Shown here in pieces: positions 1-11,057 of a stretch of 64,000 bases of DNA. The notes beneath the pieces were generated by a model. It was not told the DNA's origin. It worked only from the letters and a program-made list of their open reading frames with translations, and searched no databases. How positions within the stretch are numbered: position 1 is the stretch's first letter; each line of letters opens with the position of its first letter. Both the position numbers and the translations under genes were made by a program. Source of the stretch: Serratia sp. PL17 (GTDB lineage: Bacteria; Pseudomonadota; Gammaproteobacteria; Enterobacterales; Enterobacteriaceae); NCBI RefSeq assembly GCF_017832355.1, contig NZ_JAFIBY010000001.1:1716209-1780208 (forward strand). The letters are read 5' to 3'.

Positions 1-56
1 AGTAATACCAGTGGCGGCTGCTTTTCCAGAATATATCCTCTGAGACGACCTATCAT
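1..56 (-). CDS. ruvA: RuvA N-terminus (cut by window edge)
   Basis: The reverse strand from 56 encodes MIGRLRGYILEKQPPLVL, the conserved start of RuvA, the Holliday-junction-binding subunit of the RuvABC branch-migration and resolution machine. An AGGAGG ribosome site lies just before the ATG. Only 18 codons are in the window. ruvC lies upstream on the same strand, and the LexA box between the two genes implies SOS control of ruvAB. Confidence 0.93.
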   Translation of the reverse strand, partial: MIGRLRGYILEKQPPLVL

Positions 57-122
57 TTACCCTCCTGCTGAATTCCTGAGCATGACCTTCTGCCATGCCG
101 TGCTGGTAAAGCTTATAACATA

Positions 123-148
123 AAAAAGGCTGGATGAATATCCAGCCT
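123..148 (-). promoter_or_regulatory. LexA box of ruvAB that also forms the ruvC terminator hairpin
   Basis: Bases 130-145 read CTGGATGAATATCCAG, matching the LexA pattern CTG-N10-CAG. The wider palindrome GGCTGGAT/ATCCAGCC is followed on the reverse strand by a run of T (123-127), so the transcript would form a rho-independent terminator after ruvC. The E. coli ruvAB LexA site is nearly the same sequence. One palindrome therefore plausibly ends ruvC transcription and represses ruvAB. Confidence 0.85.
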
Positions 149-168
149 CAGTTATCGCTGATTAAGCA

Positions 169-690
169 CTACTTTAAACGCCCACGCGCCAGGTTCAACC
201 GCCCTTCACTCATCCTCAGCACGTTTTGACTGAGGTGGCAGTGGGTAATGGCAATTGCCAGGGCATCGGCGGCATCAGCCTGAGGGTTAGCCGACAGTTT
301 AAGCAACGAACGCACCATATGCTGCACCTGTGCCTTTTCCGCCGCGCCCGTGCCGACCACCGTCTGCTTTACCTGTCGTGCCGCATACTCAAACACTTCC
401 AGATCCTGGTTCACGGCAGCGACGATCGCCACGCCGCGCGCCTGCCCAAGCTTGAGCGCCGAATCCGGGTTTTTCGCCATAAACACCTGCTCAATGGCGA
501 AAAAGTCCGGTTTAAACTGGGTAATGATTTCGCTGACGCCGGCGTAAATCAGCTTCAAACGCGTCGGCATGTCATCCACCACGGTGCGGATGCAGCCGCT
601 GGCGACATAGCTTAACTGACGGCCTTGCTGACGAATAAGGCCGTAACCGGTGACGCGCGATCCGGGATCGATACCGAGTATGATCGTCAT
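169..690 (-). CDS. ruvC: Crossover junction endodeoxyribonuclease RuvC
   Basis: RuvC is the dimeric nuclease that cuts Holliday junctions symmetrically after RuvAB branch migration. The 173-residue protein has the usual length. The acidic active-site residues are visible in GIDPGS near the start, AIEQVF in the middle and DAADAL near the end, and the C-terminus is arginine-rich. The frame extends four codons upstream, but the start at 690 (MTIILGID) matches the family. It is the last gene of an aspS-nudB-yebC-ruvC run on this strand, followed by the terminator/LexA palindrome. Confidence 0.97.
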   Translation of the reverse strand: MTIILGIDPGSRVTGYGLIRQQGRQLSYVASGCIRTVVDDMPTRLKLIYAGVSEIITQFKPDFFAIEQVFMAKNPDSALKLGQARGVAIVAAVNQDLEVFEYAARQVKQTVVGTGAAEKAQVQHMVRSLLKLSANPQADAADALAIAITHCHLSQNVLRMSEGRLNLARGRLK

Positions 691-763
691 CCCTACACCC
701 ACCTTGCGTTAGGCATTAATGTTGCCAGGCGCTGCCACGCAGCAGCGCCATACTTCAAGCTGA

Positions 764-1507
764 TTACAGCGTAGCTGCAACTTCGTCGGAGATCTCACCG
801 TTGTGGTAAACCTCCTGCACGTCGTCACAGTCTTCCAGCATGTCGATCAGACGCAGCAACTTAGGTGCAGTTTCTTCATCCATATCGGCCTTGGTCGATG
901 GGATCATGGAAACTTCCGCTGACTCAGCGGTAAAGCCGGCAGCAGTCAGTGCATCTTTCACTTCGCCGAGATTTTCCCACGCGGTGAACACGTCGATCAC
1001 CCCATCGTCGTAGCTGACGATATCCTCAGCGCCGGCTTCCAGTGCTGCTTCCATTACCACGTCTTCATCCAGACCCGGTGCGTAAGTGATTACGCCTTTT
1101 TTGGTGAACAGGTAAGCCACTGAACCATCGGTACCAAGGTTTCCGCCGCATTTCGTGAAGGCATGACGCACTTCTGCCACGGTACGGTTACGGTTGTCAC
1201 TCAGGCATTCGATCATGACGGCAGTGCCGCCCGGGCCGTAACCTTCATAAATGATGGTTTCCATGTTGGAATCATCATCACCACCCACACCGCGTGCGAT
1301 AGCACGGTTCAGGGTGTCACGCGTCATGTTGTTAGACAGCGCCTTATCGATCGCCGCGCGCAGACGCGGGTTAGCACCCGGATCGCCACCGCCCAGTTTC
1401 GCAGCCGTCACCAGCTCGCGAATAATTTTGGTGAAAATTTTACCGCGCTTGGAATCTTGCGCTGCTTTACGGTGCTTTGTGTTGGCCCACTTACTATGAC
1501 CTGCCAT
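764..1507 (-). CDS. yebC: YebC/TACO1 family protein
   Basis: 247 residues, opening with [20 protein letters not shown], the signature start of the YebC/PmpR/TACO1 family. The family has been described both as transcriptional regulators and as ribosome-associated factors that ease translation of difficult peptides. It has three domains, with a central GYGPGGTA motif and an acidic C-terminal half. It lies between nudB and ruvC in the same orientation, as in E. coli, and is probably cotranscribed with them. The in vivo role in this organism is inference. Confidence 0.95.
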   Translation of the reverse strand: MAGHSKWANTKHRKAAQDSKRGKIFTKIIRELVTAAKLGGGDPGANPRLRAAIDKALSNNMTRDTLNRAIARGVGGDDDSNMETIIYEGYGPGGTAVMIECLSDNRNRTVAEVRHAFTKCGGNLGTDGSVAYLFTKKGVITYAPGLDEDVVMEAALEAGAEDIVSYDDGVIDVFTAWENLGEVKDALTAAGFTAESAEVSMIPSTKADMDEETAPKLLRLIDMLEDCDDVQEVYHNGEISDEVAATL

Positions 1508-1524
1508 AAAAATCTCCGAAAAAA

Positions 1525-1971
1525 TTACTGGACTGAATTAATCACAAACTCTTCAATCGCCTGCTGATTGCTCCAGGACTTGGTCAGTTTCACGGCTTCC
1601 GCCGCGTCAAGCCACTGGTAGGCGTGATGCTCGGTAATCACCGGATCTCGCTCTTCAGGCAAAGCCAGACAGAACCAATGCTCTTTATTGCGCGTGGTCC
1701 CCGGGGCATAGCGATGTCGCAAATGGACAAAGAGTTCAAACTCCACACAGCGCTGGCAATCGAACAACGGCAGATTCTCTGCTTCGATATCGATGCCGAC
1801 TTCTTCCTTGACCTCACGCCGCGCGGCATGCGGCGGCGATTCTGCGTCCTCCAGACTGCCGGTAACCGACTGCCAGAATTCCGTATCATCGCGTCGCTGT
1901 AACATCAGCACCCGGCCACTGGAGATGGCATAAATCACTACCAGAATAGACTCGGGTCGCTTGTAGTTCAT
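1525..1971 (-). CDS. nudB: Dihydroneopterin triphosphate diphosphatase NudB
   Basis: Nudix hydrolase that removes pyrophosphate from dihydroneopterin triphosphate, an early folate-pathway step. The Nudix box is clear (GSLEDAE, then [10 protein letters not shown]), preceded by WQSVTG. The ATG at 1971 overlaps the aspS stop as TGATG, which suggests translational coupling; a GTG one codon upstream is possible. The 148 residues match the roughly 150 of E. coli NudB, and the N-terminal [10 protein letters not shown] aligns with it. Confidence 0.93.
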   Translation of the reverse strand: MNYKRPESILVVIYAISSGRVLMLQRRDDTEFWQSVTGSLEDAESPPHAARREVKEEVGIDIEAENLPLFDCQRCVEFELFVHLRHRYAPGTTRNKEHWFCLALPEERDPVITEHHAYQWLDAAEAVKLTKSWSNQQAIEEFVINSVQ

Positions 1972-3755
1972 CACTCGCTCTCTTGTTCCGCAGAGGCTTT
2001 CTTTACCACACAGATAGCCAGCTCCTGCAACGACGCCGGATTGGCGAAGCTGGGTGCTTCGGTCATCAAACAGGCCGCAGCCGTGGTTTTCGGGAAGGCG
2101 ATAACGTCACGGATGTTGTCCGTACCGGTCAACAGCATCACCAGACGATCCAAACCGAAGGCCAGCCCGGCGTGCGGTGGTGTACCGTACTTCAATGCGT
2201 CCAACAAGAAACCGAATTTCTCACGCTGTTCGTGTTCGGTAATGCCCAGGATGCTGAAGACCGTCTGCTGCATTTCACTGCGGTGAATACGCACAGAACC
2301 ACCACCCACTTCATAACCGTTAATCACCATGTCGTATGCGTTGGCAATGGCGTTGGTTGGCGTTACGGCCAGCTCTTCCGGGCTCATGTCGCGTGGTGCC
2401 GTGAACGGATGGTGCATCGCCGCCAGGCCGCCTTCACCGTCCTCTTCGAACATTGGGAAGTCAACCACCCACAGCGGTGCCCAGCTGTCCAGTTTAGTCA
2501 GTTCCAGATCGCGGCCCAGTTTCAGACGCAACGCGCCCATCGCATCAGTCACAATCTTGAAGCTGTCGGCACCGAAGAACAGAATATCGCCAGTCTGTGC
2601 GTTGGTACGCGCCAGGATAGCTTCCAGAACGTCCGCACTGAGGAATTTAGCGATAGGGCTTTGTACACCCTCCATGCCCGCTGCACGGTCATTAACCTTC
2701 AGCCAAGCCAGGCCTTTAGCACCATAAATATTAACGAATGCACCGTACTCGTCGATCAATTTACGGGTCAACTGCGCGCCGCCAGGAACGCGAATGGCAG
2801 CGACGCGGCCTTTAGCATCGTTGGCCGGACCGGAGAAGACTTTGAACTCCACGTCTTTTACCAGATCGGCAACGTCCACCAGCTCCAGCGGGTTACGCAG
2901 GTCTGGCTTGTCAGATCCGTAACGGCGCATGGCTTCTTCGAAGGTCATGATCGGGAAATCGCCCAAATCAACGCCCTTCACGTCCAGCCACAGTTCACGT
3001 GCCAATTTCTCCATCACTTCACGCACCTGTTCGGCAGTCATGAAAGAGGTTTCCACGTCGATCTGGGTAAATTCAGGCTGGCGATCAGCACGCAAGTCTT
3101 CGTCACGGAAGCACTTGACGATTTGATAGTAGCGATCGAAACCGGACATCATCAGCAACTGCTTGAACAGCTGTGGTGACTGCGGCAGCGCATAGAATTT
3201 GCCTTTATGCACGCGACTCGGTACCAGATAGTCACGCGCGCCTTCCGGCGTAGCTTTGGTCAGCATCGGTGTTTCGATGTCGAGGAAGCCGTGGCTGTCC
3301 ATAAAGCGGCGCACAAAGCTGGTGATTTTAGCGCGGGTTTTCAAGCGGTCAGCCATTTCAGGACGACGCAGATCCAGGTAGCGATACTTCAGGCGCGCTT
3401 CTTCGCTGTTAACCTGGTTGGAGTCCAGCGGCAATGGTTCGGAGCGGTTGATGATCTCCAGGGCATGAGCGAAGACTTCGACTTCACCGGTGGCCATATC
3501 TTTATTGATCTGGCTGTCCGGACGCGCACGCACTGTGCCGACGATCTGGATGCAGAATTCATTACGCAGGTCATACGCCTTATCGAACGCGACCTTCTGG
3601 TCTGGATCGAAGAACACCTGCACGATGCCTTCGCGGTCGCGCATATCAATAAAGATCAGGCCGCCCAGATCGCGACGACGGTTGACCCAACCACACAGAG
3701 TGACTTCCTGGCCCACGTGGGACAGATTCAACTGCCCGCAATATTCAGTACGCAT
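1971..3755 (-). CDS. aspS: Aspartate--tRNA ligase
   Basis: Class II aminoacyl-tRNA synthetase charging tRNA-Asp. The 594 residues are the bacterial length. Visible in order are an N-terminal OB-fold anticodon-binding domain ([17 protein letters not shown]), class II motif 2 ([14 protein letters not shown]), the bacterial GAD insertion domain and motif 3 ([13 protein letters not shown]). It heads the aspS-nudB-yebC-ruvC series and overlaps nudB. A small zinc-ribbon gene lies directly upstream on the same strand. Confidence 0.98.
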   Translation of the reverse strand: MRTEYCGQLNLSHVGQEVTLCGWVNRRRDLGGLIFIDMRDREGIVQVFFDPDQKVAFDKAYDLRNEFCIQIVGTVRARPDSQINKDMATGEVEVFAHALEIINRSEPLPLDSNQVNSEEARLKYRYLDLRRPEMADRLKTRAKITSFVRRFMDSHGFLDIETPMLTKATPEGARDYLVPSRVHKGKFYALPQSPQLFKQLLMMSGFDRYYQIVKCFRDEDLRADRQPEFTQIDVETSFMTAEQVREVMEKLARELWLDVKGVDLGDFPIMTFEEAMRRYGSDKPDLRNPLELVDVADLVKDVEFKVFSGPANDAKGRVAAIRVPGGAQLTRKLIDEYGAFVNIYGAKGLAWLKVNDRAAGMEGVQSPIAKFLSADVLEAILARTNAQTGDILFFGADSFKIVTDAMGALRLKLGRDLELTKLDSWAPLWVVDFPMFEEDGEGGLAAMHHPFTAPRDMSPEELAVTPTNAIANAYDMVINGYEVGGGSVRIHRSEMQQTVFSILGITEHEQREKFGFLLDALKYGTPPHAGLAFGLDRLVMLLTGTDNIRDVIAFPKTTAAACLMTEAPSFANPASLQELAICVVKKASAEQESE

Positions 3756-3839
3756 ACGCTATCCTTTTGGCTTAAGCCGATGCCGCGCGGGCTTTTGGCA
3801 CCTGCCACACGGCTGTTTTCTGATAATTTCTGATGAACT

Positions 3840-4031
3840 CTATTTCTTGCCCGGTTTGAAGTCTGTTGCATACCAACCGGTGCCCTTTAACTGGAACCCC
3901 GTGGAAGAAATCAGCTTGGTTAACGCGGGCTGCCCACACGCCGGACAATCTGTCAGCGGCGCATCGGAAAATTTTTGCAGTTTCTCTAACCGAAGGCTGC
4001 AAGCACCACATGCATATTCATAAATCGGCAT
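3840..4031 (-). CDS. FmdB-type zinc-ribbon protein
   Basis: A 63-residue protein starting [11 protein letters not shown], with a second Cys pair CPACGQ. This is the two-knuckle zinc ribbon of the FmdB regulatory family, and the C-terminus [10 protein letters not shown] is also typical. The frame runs 13 codons further upstream, but the MPIYEY start is the family one. Function is unknown; a regulatory or RNA/protein-binding role is only inferred from the fold. It precedes aspS on the same strand by about 85 bp. Confidence 0.88.
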   Translation of the reverse strand: MPIYEYACGACSLRLEKLQKFSDAPLTDCPACGQPALTKLISSTGFQLKGTGWYATDFKPGKK

Positions 4032-4272
4032 AGGTCTTTGGCGTAAAGTGTGTTGAAAAAAGGCGATCATTATAAAGGAAATTCATGCGCCAGATAAGTG
4101 CGAACACAGCTTTGTTGCAGCACTAAATGACGTGTTTTTGCCCGAAATAACACATTGATTAACAAATTTCCCATTAACCGGTGACCCTTTTTTCACGTAG
4201 CCTGAATCAACACGTGTTTGGCGCGCGGTTTCGTTTGCGCGCATTTTATCCACCTCGTCACGAGATATGACC

Positions 4273-4851
4273 ATGTTGAAACTTGATGCCCACACCACTG
4301 CCCTGGTGTTGATTGATTTGCAAAACGGCATTCTACCCTATGCTGGAGGCCCGCACAGCGCCGAGAGTGTTGTTGCCCATGGTGCACAGTTAGCCGCACA
4401 TTTCCGTTCATTGGCGGCCCCGGTGTTCCTGGTGCGCGTCGGCTGGTCAGACTCCTTCGCTGAAGCGCTGAAACAGCCGGTAGACAAGCCATCTCCCGCG
4501 CCAGCCGGCGGGCTGCCTGCCAACTGGTGGGAATTTCCTGACGCTCTGGCAGTGAGTGACAGCGACATTCTGGTGACCAAACGCCAATGGGGCGCATTTT
4601 ATGGCACCGATCTTGACCTGCAACTGCGTCGCCGCGGCATTAAATCCATTGTGCTAGGGGGAATTGCCACCAATATTGGCGTGGAATCTACCGCCCGCGC
4701 CGCCTGGGAACACGGCTACGAATTGGTGATCGCCGAAGACGTGTGCAGCACAGCAAACGCAGAAATGCACCAGTTTGCTTTCGACAATATCTTCCCGCGG
4801 CTGGCGCGTATACGCAGCACCCGCGAAATTCTTGCCGCACTTAACGAGTAA
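4273..4851 (+). CDS. yecD: Isochorismatase-family cysteine hydrolase YecD
   Basis: 192 residues resembling E. coli YecD: N-terminal [18 protein letters not shown], central [22 protein letters not shown] and the cysteine-hydrolase segment [21 protein letters not shown]. In this family the nucleophile is normally a cysteine just before the GV motif; here that stretch reads GGIATN where E. coli has CGISTN, so the usual Cys is replaced by Gly. The ATG at 4273 was preferred over 4267 by alignment with E. coli. yecE follows, as in E. coli. Confidence 0.88.
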   Translation: MLKLDAHTTALVLIDLQNGILPYAGGPHSAESVVAHGAQLAAHFRSLAAPVFLVRVGWSDSFAEALKQPVDKPSPAPAGGLPANWWEFPDALAVSDSDILVTKRQWGAFYGTDLDLQLRRRGIKSIVLGGIATNIGVESTARAAWEHGYELVIAEDVCSTANAEMHQFAFDNIFPRLARIRSTREILAALNE

Positions 4852-4898
4852 CGTTAACGTGTAGACTGACGGGAATAATTAAGGAAGAAGCAAGCCTG

Positions 4899-5714
4899 AT
4901 GTATATCGGACTCCCACAGTGGCAACACCCGGCCTGGCACCGTATCGGGCTACGCGATCTGGCGGATTACAGCCGCTATTTTAATTGCGTGGAAGGCAAT
5001 ACCACCTTCTACGCGTTGCCTAAACTGGACATCGTCCAGCGCTGGCGCGATATGACCAACGACGATTTTCGCTTTTGTTTCAAGTTTCCCGCCACCATCA
5101 GCCATCAGGCCGCGCTGCGCAACTGCGCCGCTGAACTGCAGGCCTTTTATCAGTGTCTGAGCCCCGTTCATCAACGCATTGGCCAGCTTTGGCTTCAATT
5201 GCCTGCGGCTTTTGGCCCGGCTGAATTGCCGGCGATGTGGCAATTCTTTGATGCATTGCCGAAAGAGTTTACTTACGGCGTGGAGGTTAGACACCCCGCG
5301 TTCTTCGGCAACGGGGAAGAAGAGCGGCTGTTAAATCAGGGGTTGCATCAGCGCGGTATCAATCGGGTCATCCTTGATAGCCGGCCCGTACATCATGCCA
5401 TCCCCAACAGCGCTGCCGTACGTGACGCACAACAGAAAAAGCCTAAGCTGCCGGTGCACGCCTTGGTCACGGCCAACAACCCGCTGGTGCGTTTTATCGG
5501 TGGCGACGTCTTGCAGGACAACCTGCGCTGGTTCGATGCCTGGCAGCAGAAACTGCCCCTTTGGCAACAAAAACACCAGCCATTTCTGTTTATCCATACG
5601 CCGGATAACGGCGACTCTCCCCAACAAGCGCAGAAAATCTGGCAGCAGCTGTATCAGGCAATTCCGAATTTACCCTCGCCACCGGACTGGCCGGAGCAGG
5701 ATGCACTGTTTTAA
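4899..5714 (+). CDS. yecE: DUF72 family protein YecE
   Basis: 271 residues starting MYIGLPQWQHPAWHRIGL, close to E. coli YecE throughout (FNCVEGNTTFYALP, FRFCFKFPATISHQAALR, VILDSRPVHHA, FLFIHTPDN). DUF72 proteins form a TIM-like barrel; no reaction is established. An AAGGAAG ribosome site lies upstream. It is 47 bp after yecD in the same direction and probably cotranscribed. Confidence 0.92.
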   Translation: MYIGLPQWQHPAWHRIGLRDLADYSRYFNCVEGNTTFYALPKLDIVQRWRDMTNDDFRFCFKFPATISHQAALRNCAAELQAFYQCLSPVHQRIGQLWLQLPAAFGPAELPAMWQFFDALPKEFTYGVEVRHPAFFGNGEEERLLNQGLHQRGINRVILDSRPVHHAIPNSAAVRDAQQKKPKLPVHALVTANNPLVRFIGGDVLQDNLRWFDAWQQKLPLWQQKHQPFLFIHTPDNGDSPQQAQKIWQQLYQAIPNLPSPPDWPEQDALF

Positions 5715-5816
5715 CCGATTAATCTGACTGATTACATCAGATTTTTCCTCGCGACAGTGATTGCAATGGCAGCTATGATGCTCGCTGCCAGTTTTGGTTA
5801 GGGAATGGAGTTAAAA

Positions 5817-6212
5817 ATGGTAAGCGCGCTTTATGTAGTGCTCGGCGCATTGTTGTTGATCAAACTCTCTTATGACGTGGTTAGGCTAAGGATGCAATAC
5901 CGGGTTGCTTACGGCGACGGGGGCTTTTATGAGCTACAGACCGCCATCCGCGTTCACGGTAATGCCGTAGAATACATTCCTATTGCAGCCGTACTGCTGG
6001 TGCTCATGGAAATGAACGGCGCTGAAATATGGATGATCCATATTTGCGGCCTGATGCTGATGGCCGGTCGCCTGGTGCATTACTACGGCTTACGTAATCG
6101 TGAAGTTCGCTGGCGTCGTTCAGGCATGGCGGCAACCTACATTTCGTTGGTGCTAATGGTATTAGCCAACATTTTCTATCTGCCATGGGATCTTATTTTC
6201 AGCCTGCATTGA
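5817..6212 (+). CDS. yecN: MAPEG-family inner-membrane protein YecN
   Basis: 131 residues starting MVSALYVVLGALLL, with three to four hydrophobic helices and the conserved loop RMQYRVAYGDGGFYELQ...RVHGNAVEYIPIA. This is the MAPEG signature shared with microsomal glutathione transferases. The extra upstream codons (MELK) are not needed; E. coli YecN begins MVSALY. Substrate is unknown. A GC-rich hairpin (6229-6245) lies just after the stop. Confidence 0.9.
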   Translation: MVSALYVVLGALLLIKLSYDVVRLRMQYRVAYGDGGFYELQTAIRVHGNAVEYIPIAAVLLVLMEMNGAEIWMIHICGLMLMAGRLVHYYGLRNREVRWRRSGMAATYISLVLMVLANIFYLPWDLIFSLH

Positions 6213-6306
6213 TCCCCTGTTGCTCCTCAGGCGGCTACGCCGCCTGCTTCCGCTGCGCTTTCTTGCCGTTATCTGTTAGAATATGCCCCTTCGAATTCTG
6301 AACTGA

Positions 6307-8027
<1,721 letters not shown>

Positions 8028-8200
8028 CCCCTTCCTGCTTTAAGGGCTCAGCACATGTTGGGCCCTTAACACATGGTAAAAAACCCACTCCTAACACTTT
8101 CGTCTCAACGTGTTGTGTCATGTCTCACCGACACGGGAACGTTGCATTAAAAATGTTACCTTCTCCTACAATGGCGATGACCCCAATAGAGGATAACGCC

Positions 8201-9547
8201 ATGACGACATTACAATATATCGATAGTATCAATGCACTCCGAGCCTATGCACCTACTGAGAATGGTCAAGTCGTATTTCTGATTTCCCATCAGGCGGGTA
8301 GTCATCAAGGATCCGGTAAGTTCTACTATGACACAACGGATAGCACCAGCGTCGACAACAATGGCACAGTGATTGTCACCGCCTCAGGCGCGCGTTGGAA
8401 AAGGTTCGGCAATAGGATCACCTTCGACGATTTTGGTGCAGACCCAACGGGTTTAACCTCTTCAGATGATGCTGTAGAAGCCGCCATCAAAGCAGTCTCT
8501 TCACTGAAGAACAAAATCGTCTTTACCAGCAATAATGCACAATATCTGCTTAACAGAGCCACTGCGATTACCGTTCCTGCGGGAGTCACCCTAAAAGGGA
8601 ATCGCACAGCCATGGCACAAGGGCCTTCCAGCAATACGACCAACGGCCCTGCCCGCGCGGGGCTTACGGACGACAGTGCATTTATTATCCGTAAGCCGGT
8701 GGGGGTGACATGCTTCAGCTGTGCTCGAGACGTGGTTTTTGATGGCTGGTCATTCTTGTATCCAGATCAGATCTATACCGCGGAAAGTAGTGCGCAATTC
8801 AGACAGTACGGGGCAACGATCACTTCAACAGGCACGTTGTCGGTATCACATTGTCGCTATGTAGGTGCTTATGACTTCGTTAATGCTAGCGGCGAAGCCA
8901 ACTACTTCGATAGTATTTACGGCTGGGCTATCCGTTGTGATTACAAGATCTCCGGGAGCCGAGAAATAAACAGATTTACTAATGTTCATGTTAATCCTAA
9001 CGTCGTTCGCCCGACAGAAAAAGCAGTCACAGCCTCACTAACAGTGGAAGGTTCATGCGCTTTTAACCTGGATCGCCATGACAATACCTTTTTGACCAAC
9101 GTTTTCGCCTATGGCAAAAAAGTCTTCCTGAGATCCACGACGTTAGGAACCAGCTACTTAGGTGGCGTCAGTCTGACCAACTTTATGGCCGACCGTAACG
9201 GCACCTGTTTTGAGATCGACTCTGACTCTGCAGCAAATATTCAGATCGCCAACGGCTCTTACATTAATGATTATGGTGACCTCGACGGGGGGTTCCTGGT
9301 GTTAAAAAAATCGGTATCTCGCCAAAATATTACGCCGGTTCACATCACCAATGTGACATTTTCTACCGCCAATAATCCTAAAGGTACCCTTTCACCGCAG
9401 GCTATATATTTTGCGGCTGACAGTGGCTATCAGTTGGCTTTCAGTAACAGCGTTATGCCGCTATGGACGAATGGCGCACTTAATAACGCCAGCGGATATA
9501 ACCTGCTCAGAGGGGAAATCACTATTGCCCAGCGTGTATATCAGTAG
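8201..9547 (+). CDS. Phage tail-spike-like beta-helix protein, ended by an internal TAG
   Basis: 448 residues from the ATG at 8201 (GAGG ribosome site; an in-frame ATG at 8171 is an alternative). The N-terminal 80 residues resemble tail-spike head-binding modules. The phrase ITFDDFGADPTG...SDDAVEAAI then marks the start of a right-handed parallel beta-helix of the pectate-lyase-3/tail-spike type, followed by repeated short beta-rung sequences. Such proteins usually bind or cut surface polysaccharide. The frame stops at TAG (9545-9547) but continues open for 164 more codons. The gene is more AT-rich than its neighbours and no other phage gene is near. Function is inferred from fold only. Confidence 0.72.
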   Translation: MTTLQYIDSINALRAYAPTENGQVVFLISHQAGSHQGSGKFYYDTTDSTSVDNNGTVIVTASGARWKRFGNRITFDDFGADPTGLTSSDDAVEAAIKAVSSLKNKIVFTSNNAQYLLNRATAITVPAGVTLKGNRTAMAQGPSSNTTNGPARAGLTDDSAFIIRKPVGVTCFSCARDVVFDGWSFLYPDQIYTAESSAQFRQYGATITSTGTLSVSHCRYVGAYDFVNASGEANYFDSIYGWAIRCDYKISGSREINRFTNVHVNPNVVRPTEKAVTASLTVEGSCAFNLDRHDNTFLTNVFAYGKKVFLRSTTLGTSYLGGVSLTNFMADRNGTCFEIDSDSAANIQIANGSYINDYGDLDGGFLVLKKSVSRQNITPVHITNVTFSTANNPKGTLSPQAIYFAADSGYQLAFSNSVMPLWTNGALNNASGYNLLRGEITIAQRVYQ

Positions 9548-10042
9548 ACCTCTGCACCGCAGAACTACCTTGATAATGCCAGCCTGGTTGATGTCGATAC
9601 CACTAGTCAGCCAGTCAACTGGTCAATAGATGGTAATTTGACGGCAAACAGCAATCAAATCACATCAACCGGTGCTAACCCAAGATACAAGGGCATTCTG
9701 CAGCGCATTCATCGGAGTATCGGTAATAGAACCTTTTGGGCAGTCGCCTCATCCATTGGTGACCCAAATGCGAGTGTGCCACCTGGCACGCCTGAGCCAA
9801 GTGTTTCAACAGGAATATGGGCACGGAGTTTTAACGATAACTATACCGATCTTATCGAAAGTGACACGGTACCTTGGGTACAGATAGGCAACCTGTTTTA
9901 TGCACAGTTTTATATGAGTAACACCCGGACAATCCACGATATCCTGGTCAACCCGGGTTCAAACGGTAACACAGTGAGAATTCTTGCTTGTGGTATCAGT
10001 CCAGGACAAATTTTCGATTTTAGTTCCCTGTCTCTATTCTGA
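9548..10042 (+). pseudogene. In-frame 3' continuation of the tail-spike-like gene after TAG
   Basis: Directly after the TAG the same frame reads TSAPQNYLDNASLVDVDTT and stays open to TGA at 10040-10042. The segment resembles a C-terminal receptor-binding or trimerisation module (FWAVASSIGD..., GIWARSFNDNYTDLIE, FYMSNTRTIHDILVNPG). It has no ribosome site of its own, so it is either dead sequence after an amber mutation or made by readthrough. An internal ATG at 9638 is in frame. Confidence 0.65.
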
Positions 10043-10050
10043 ATGACATT

Positions 10051-10077
10051 AAAAAGGCCCCGATATAATCGGGGCCT
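10051..10077 (-). terminator. Rho-independent terminator, mainly for cutC
   Basis: The stem GGCCCCGA/TCGGGGCC has a short loop and, on the reverse strand, is followed by TTTTT. On the forward strand the hairpin lacks a T run, so it is primarily the cutC terminator, though it also sits just after the tail-spike-like reading frame. Confidence 0.8.
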
Positions 10078-10136
10078 GCTATAAGTTTATGCGCGTACCA
10101 TGGCTTCTTTCCGTCTAAACAACGATAGCTGGGTAC

Positions 10137-10895
10137 TTATGCACTCTGCGCCAACGGATCAACCAGTGCCAACGCGTTTTTCATCGCCTCTACCATTTCG
10201 CCATCGACGCAATAGTGGCTAAATTCATCAACCTCGCTGTCTGAACACATGGTCACGCCAGCCTTGCGATAGCGCATGGTCGAAGGCACTTCATGGCCGG
10301 ATGAGCTATGCACTTCCTGAATGCCAATATCAACGAACTTGTGCAAGTTACTGAGCCGAACTCCTGCCCCTGCCATAATCACTGGCCCCTGGCTAGCCTG
10401 CACTAGATCACGCAGCAAGGGTAAACCCAGCTCTGCATTTTGCTGCTGACCGGATGTCAGTATCCGCGCGACGCCCAACTGTGTGAGCTGATCAAGCGCG
10501 GCCATCGGGTTTTGGCACATGTCAAAAGCACGATGGAAAGTCACCGCCATATTGCCGCTCAAGCGCATCACTTCGCGCATACGCGGCAGATCGATATGCC
10601 CTTCTTCATCCAGCATTCCAACTACCACACCGGCAAAACCCATGTCGCGGATTTGCGCAATATCGTGCTTTATTATGTCAAAATCTACGGCGCTATAACA
10701 AAAATCGCCGCCCCGCGGGCGAACGATCGGATGCACAGGTACGCTGACCCGCTCCCGCGCCAGGCGTAATGAACCGTAGCTGGGTGTCAGCCCCCCCTCA
10801 CTCTGACTGGCGCACAGTTCTATACGATCGGCACCTGCCCGCTCAGCCGTCAGCGCACAATCGACGCTATAGCAACAAACTTCCAGTTTAATCAT
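10137..10895 (-). CDS. cutC: CutC family protein
   Basis: 252 residues: [38 protein letters not shown], then [13 protein letters not shown] and [14 protein letters not shown], the core of the CutC TIM-barrel family. It has been linked to copper homeostasis, but its biochemical role is disputed. A GTG lies two codons upstream; the ATG at 10895 is favoured because GGGGGTG sits at proper spacing. It is transcribed toward the tail-spike-like gene and divergent from the MalY-like gene. Confidence 0.93.
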   Translation of the reverse strand: MIKLEVCCYSVDCALTAERAGADRIELCASQSEGGLTPSYGSLRLARERVSVPVHPIVRPRGGDFCYSAVDFDIIKHDIAQIRDMGFAGVVVGMLDEEGHIDLPRMREVMRLSGNMAVTFHRAFDMCQNPMAALDQLTQLGVARILTSGQQQNAELGLPLLRDLVQASQGPVIMAGAGVRLSNLHKFVDIGIQEVHSSSGHEVPSTMRYRKAGVTMCSDSEVDEFSHYCVDGEMVEAMKNALALVDPLAQSA

Positions 10896-10973
10896 TGTCA
10901 CCCCCAGATGACGGCTAACATGTGACAGTAATTGTTAATTCTTCCATTTCTCACGTAGGCTCATACAGAGCCC

Positions 10974-11037
10974 CTAAATAATTGGAGCTGCATCACGTAA
11001 CAAAAATGCAACGTCAATATGACGGACATAGGTATAA
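10974..11037. repeat. Short member of a Serratia-type intergenic repeat
   Basis: This stretch begins TAAATAATTGGAGCTGCA and ends with TGCAACGTCAATATGACGG then GGTATA. The two ends match the termini of the longer element at about 38985-39118 (ATAATTGGAGTGGCATCG ... TTCAAGTAGGAAGGGTATAG). The inverted GCTGCA/TGCAAC core makes it a mini, nearly end-to-end version. It sits immediately upstream of the aminotransferase-like gene and would be in its 5' leader. Confidence 0.55.
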
Positions 11038-11057
11038 ACCAGCTCAGGGTAGTAACT

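Noticed and set aside
1983..3179. 398-codon open frame on the forward strand opposite aspS
   Set aside because: It is the antisense shadow of a highly conserved gene, with no ribosome site and composition explained by aspS codon bias.
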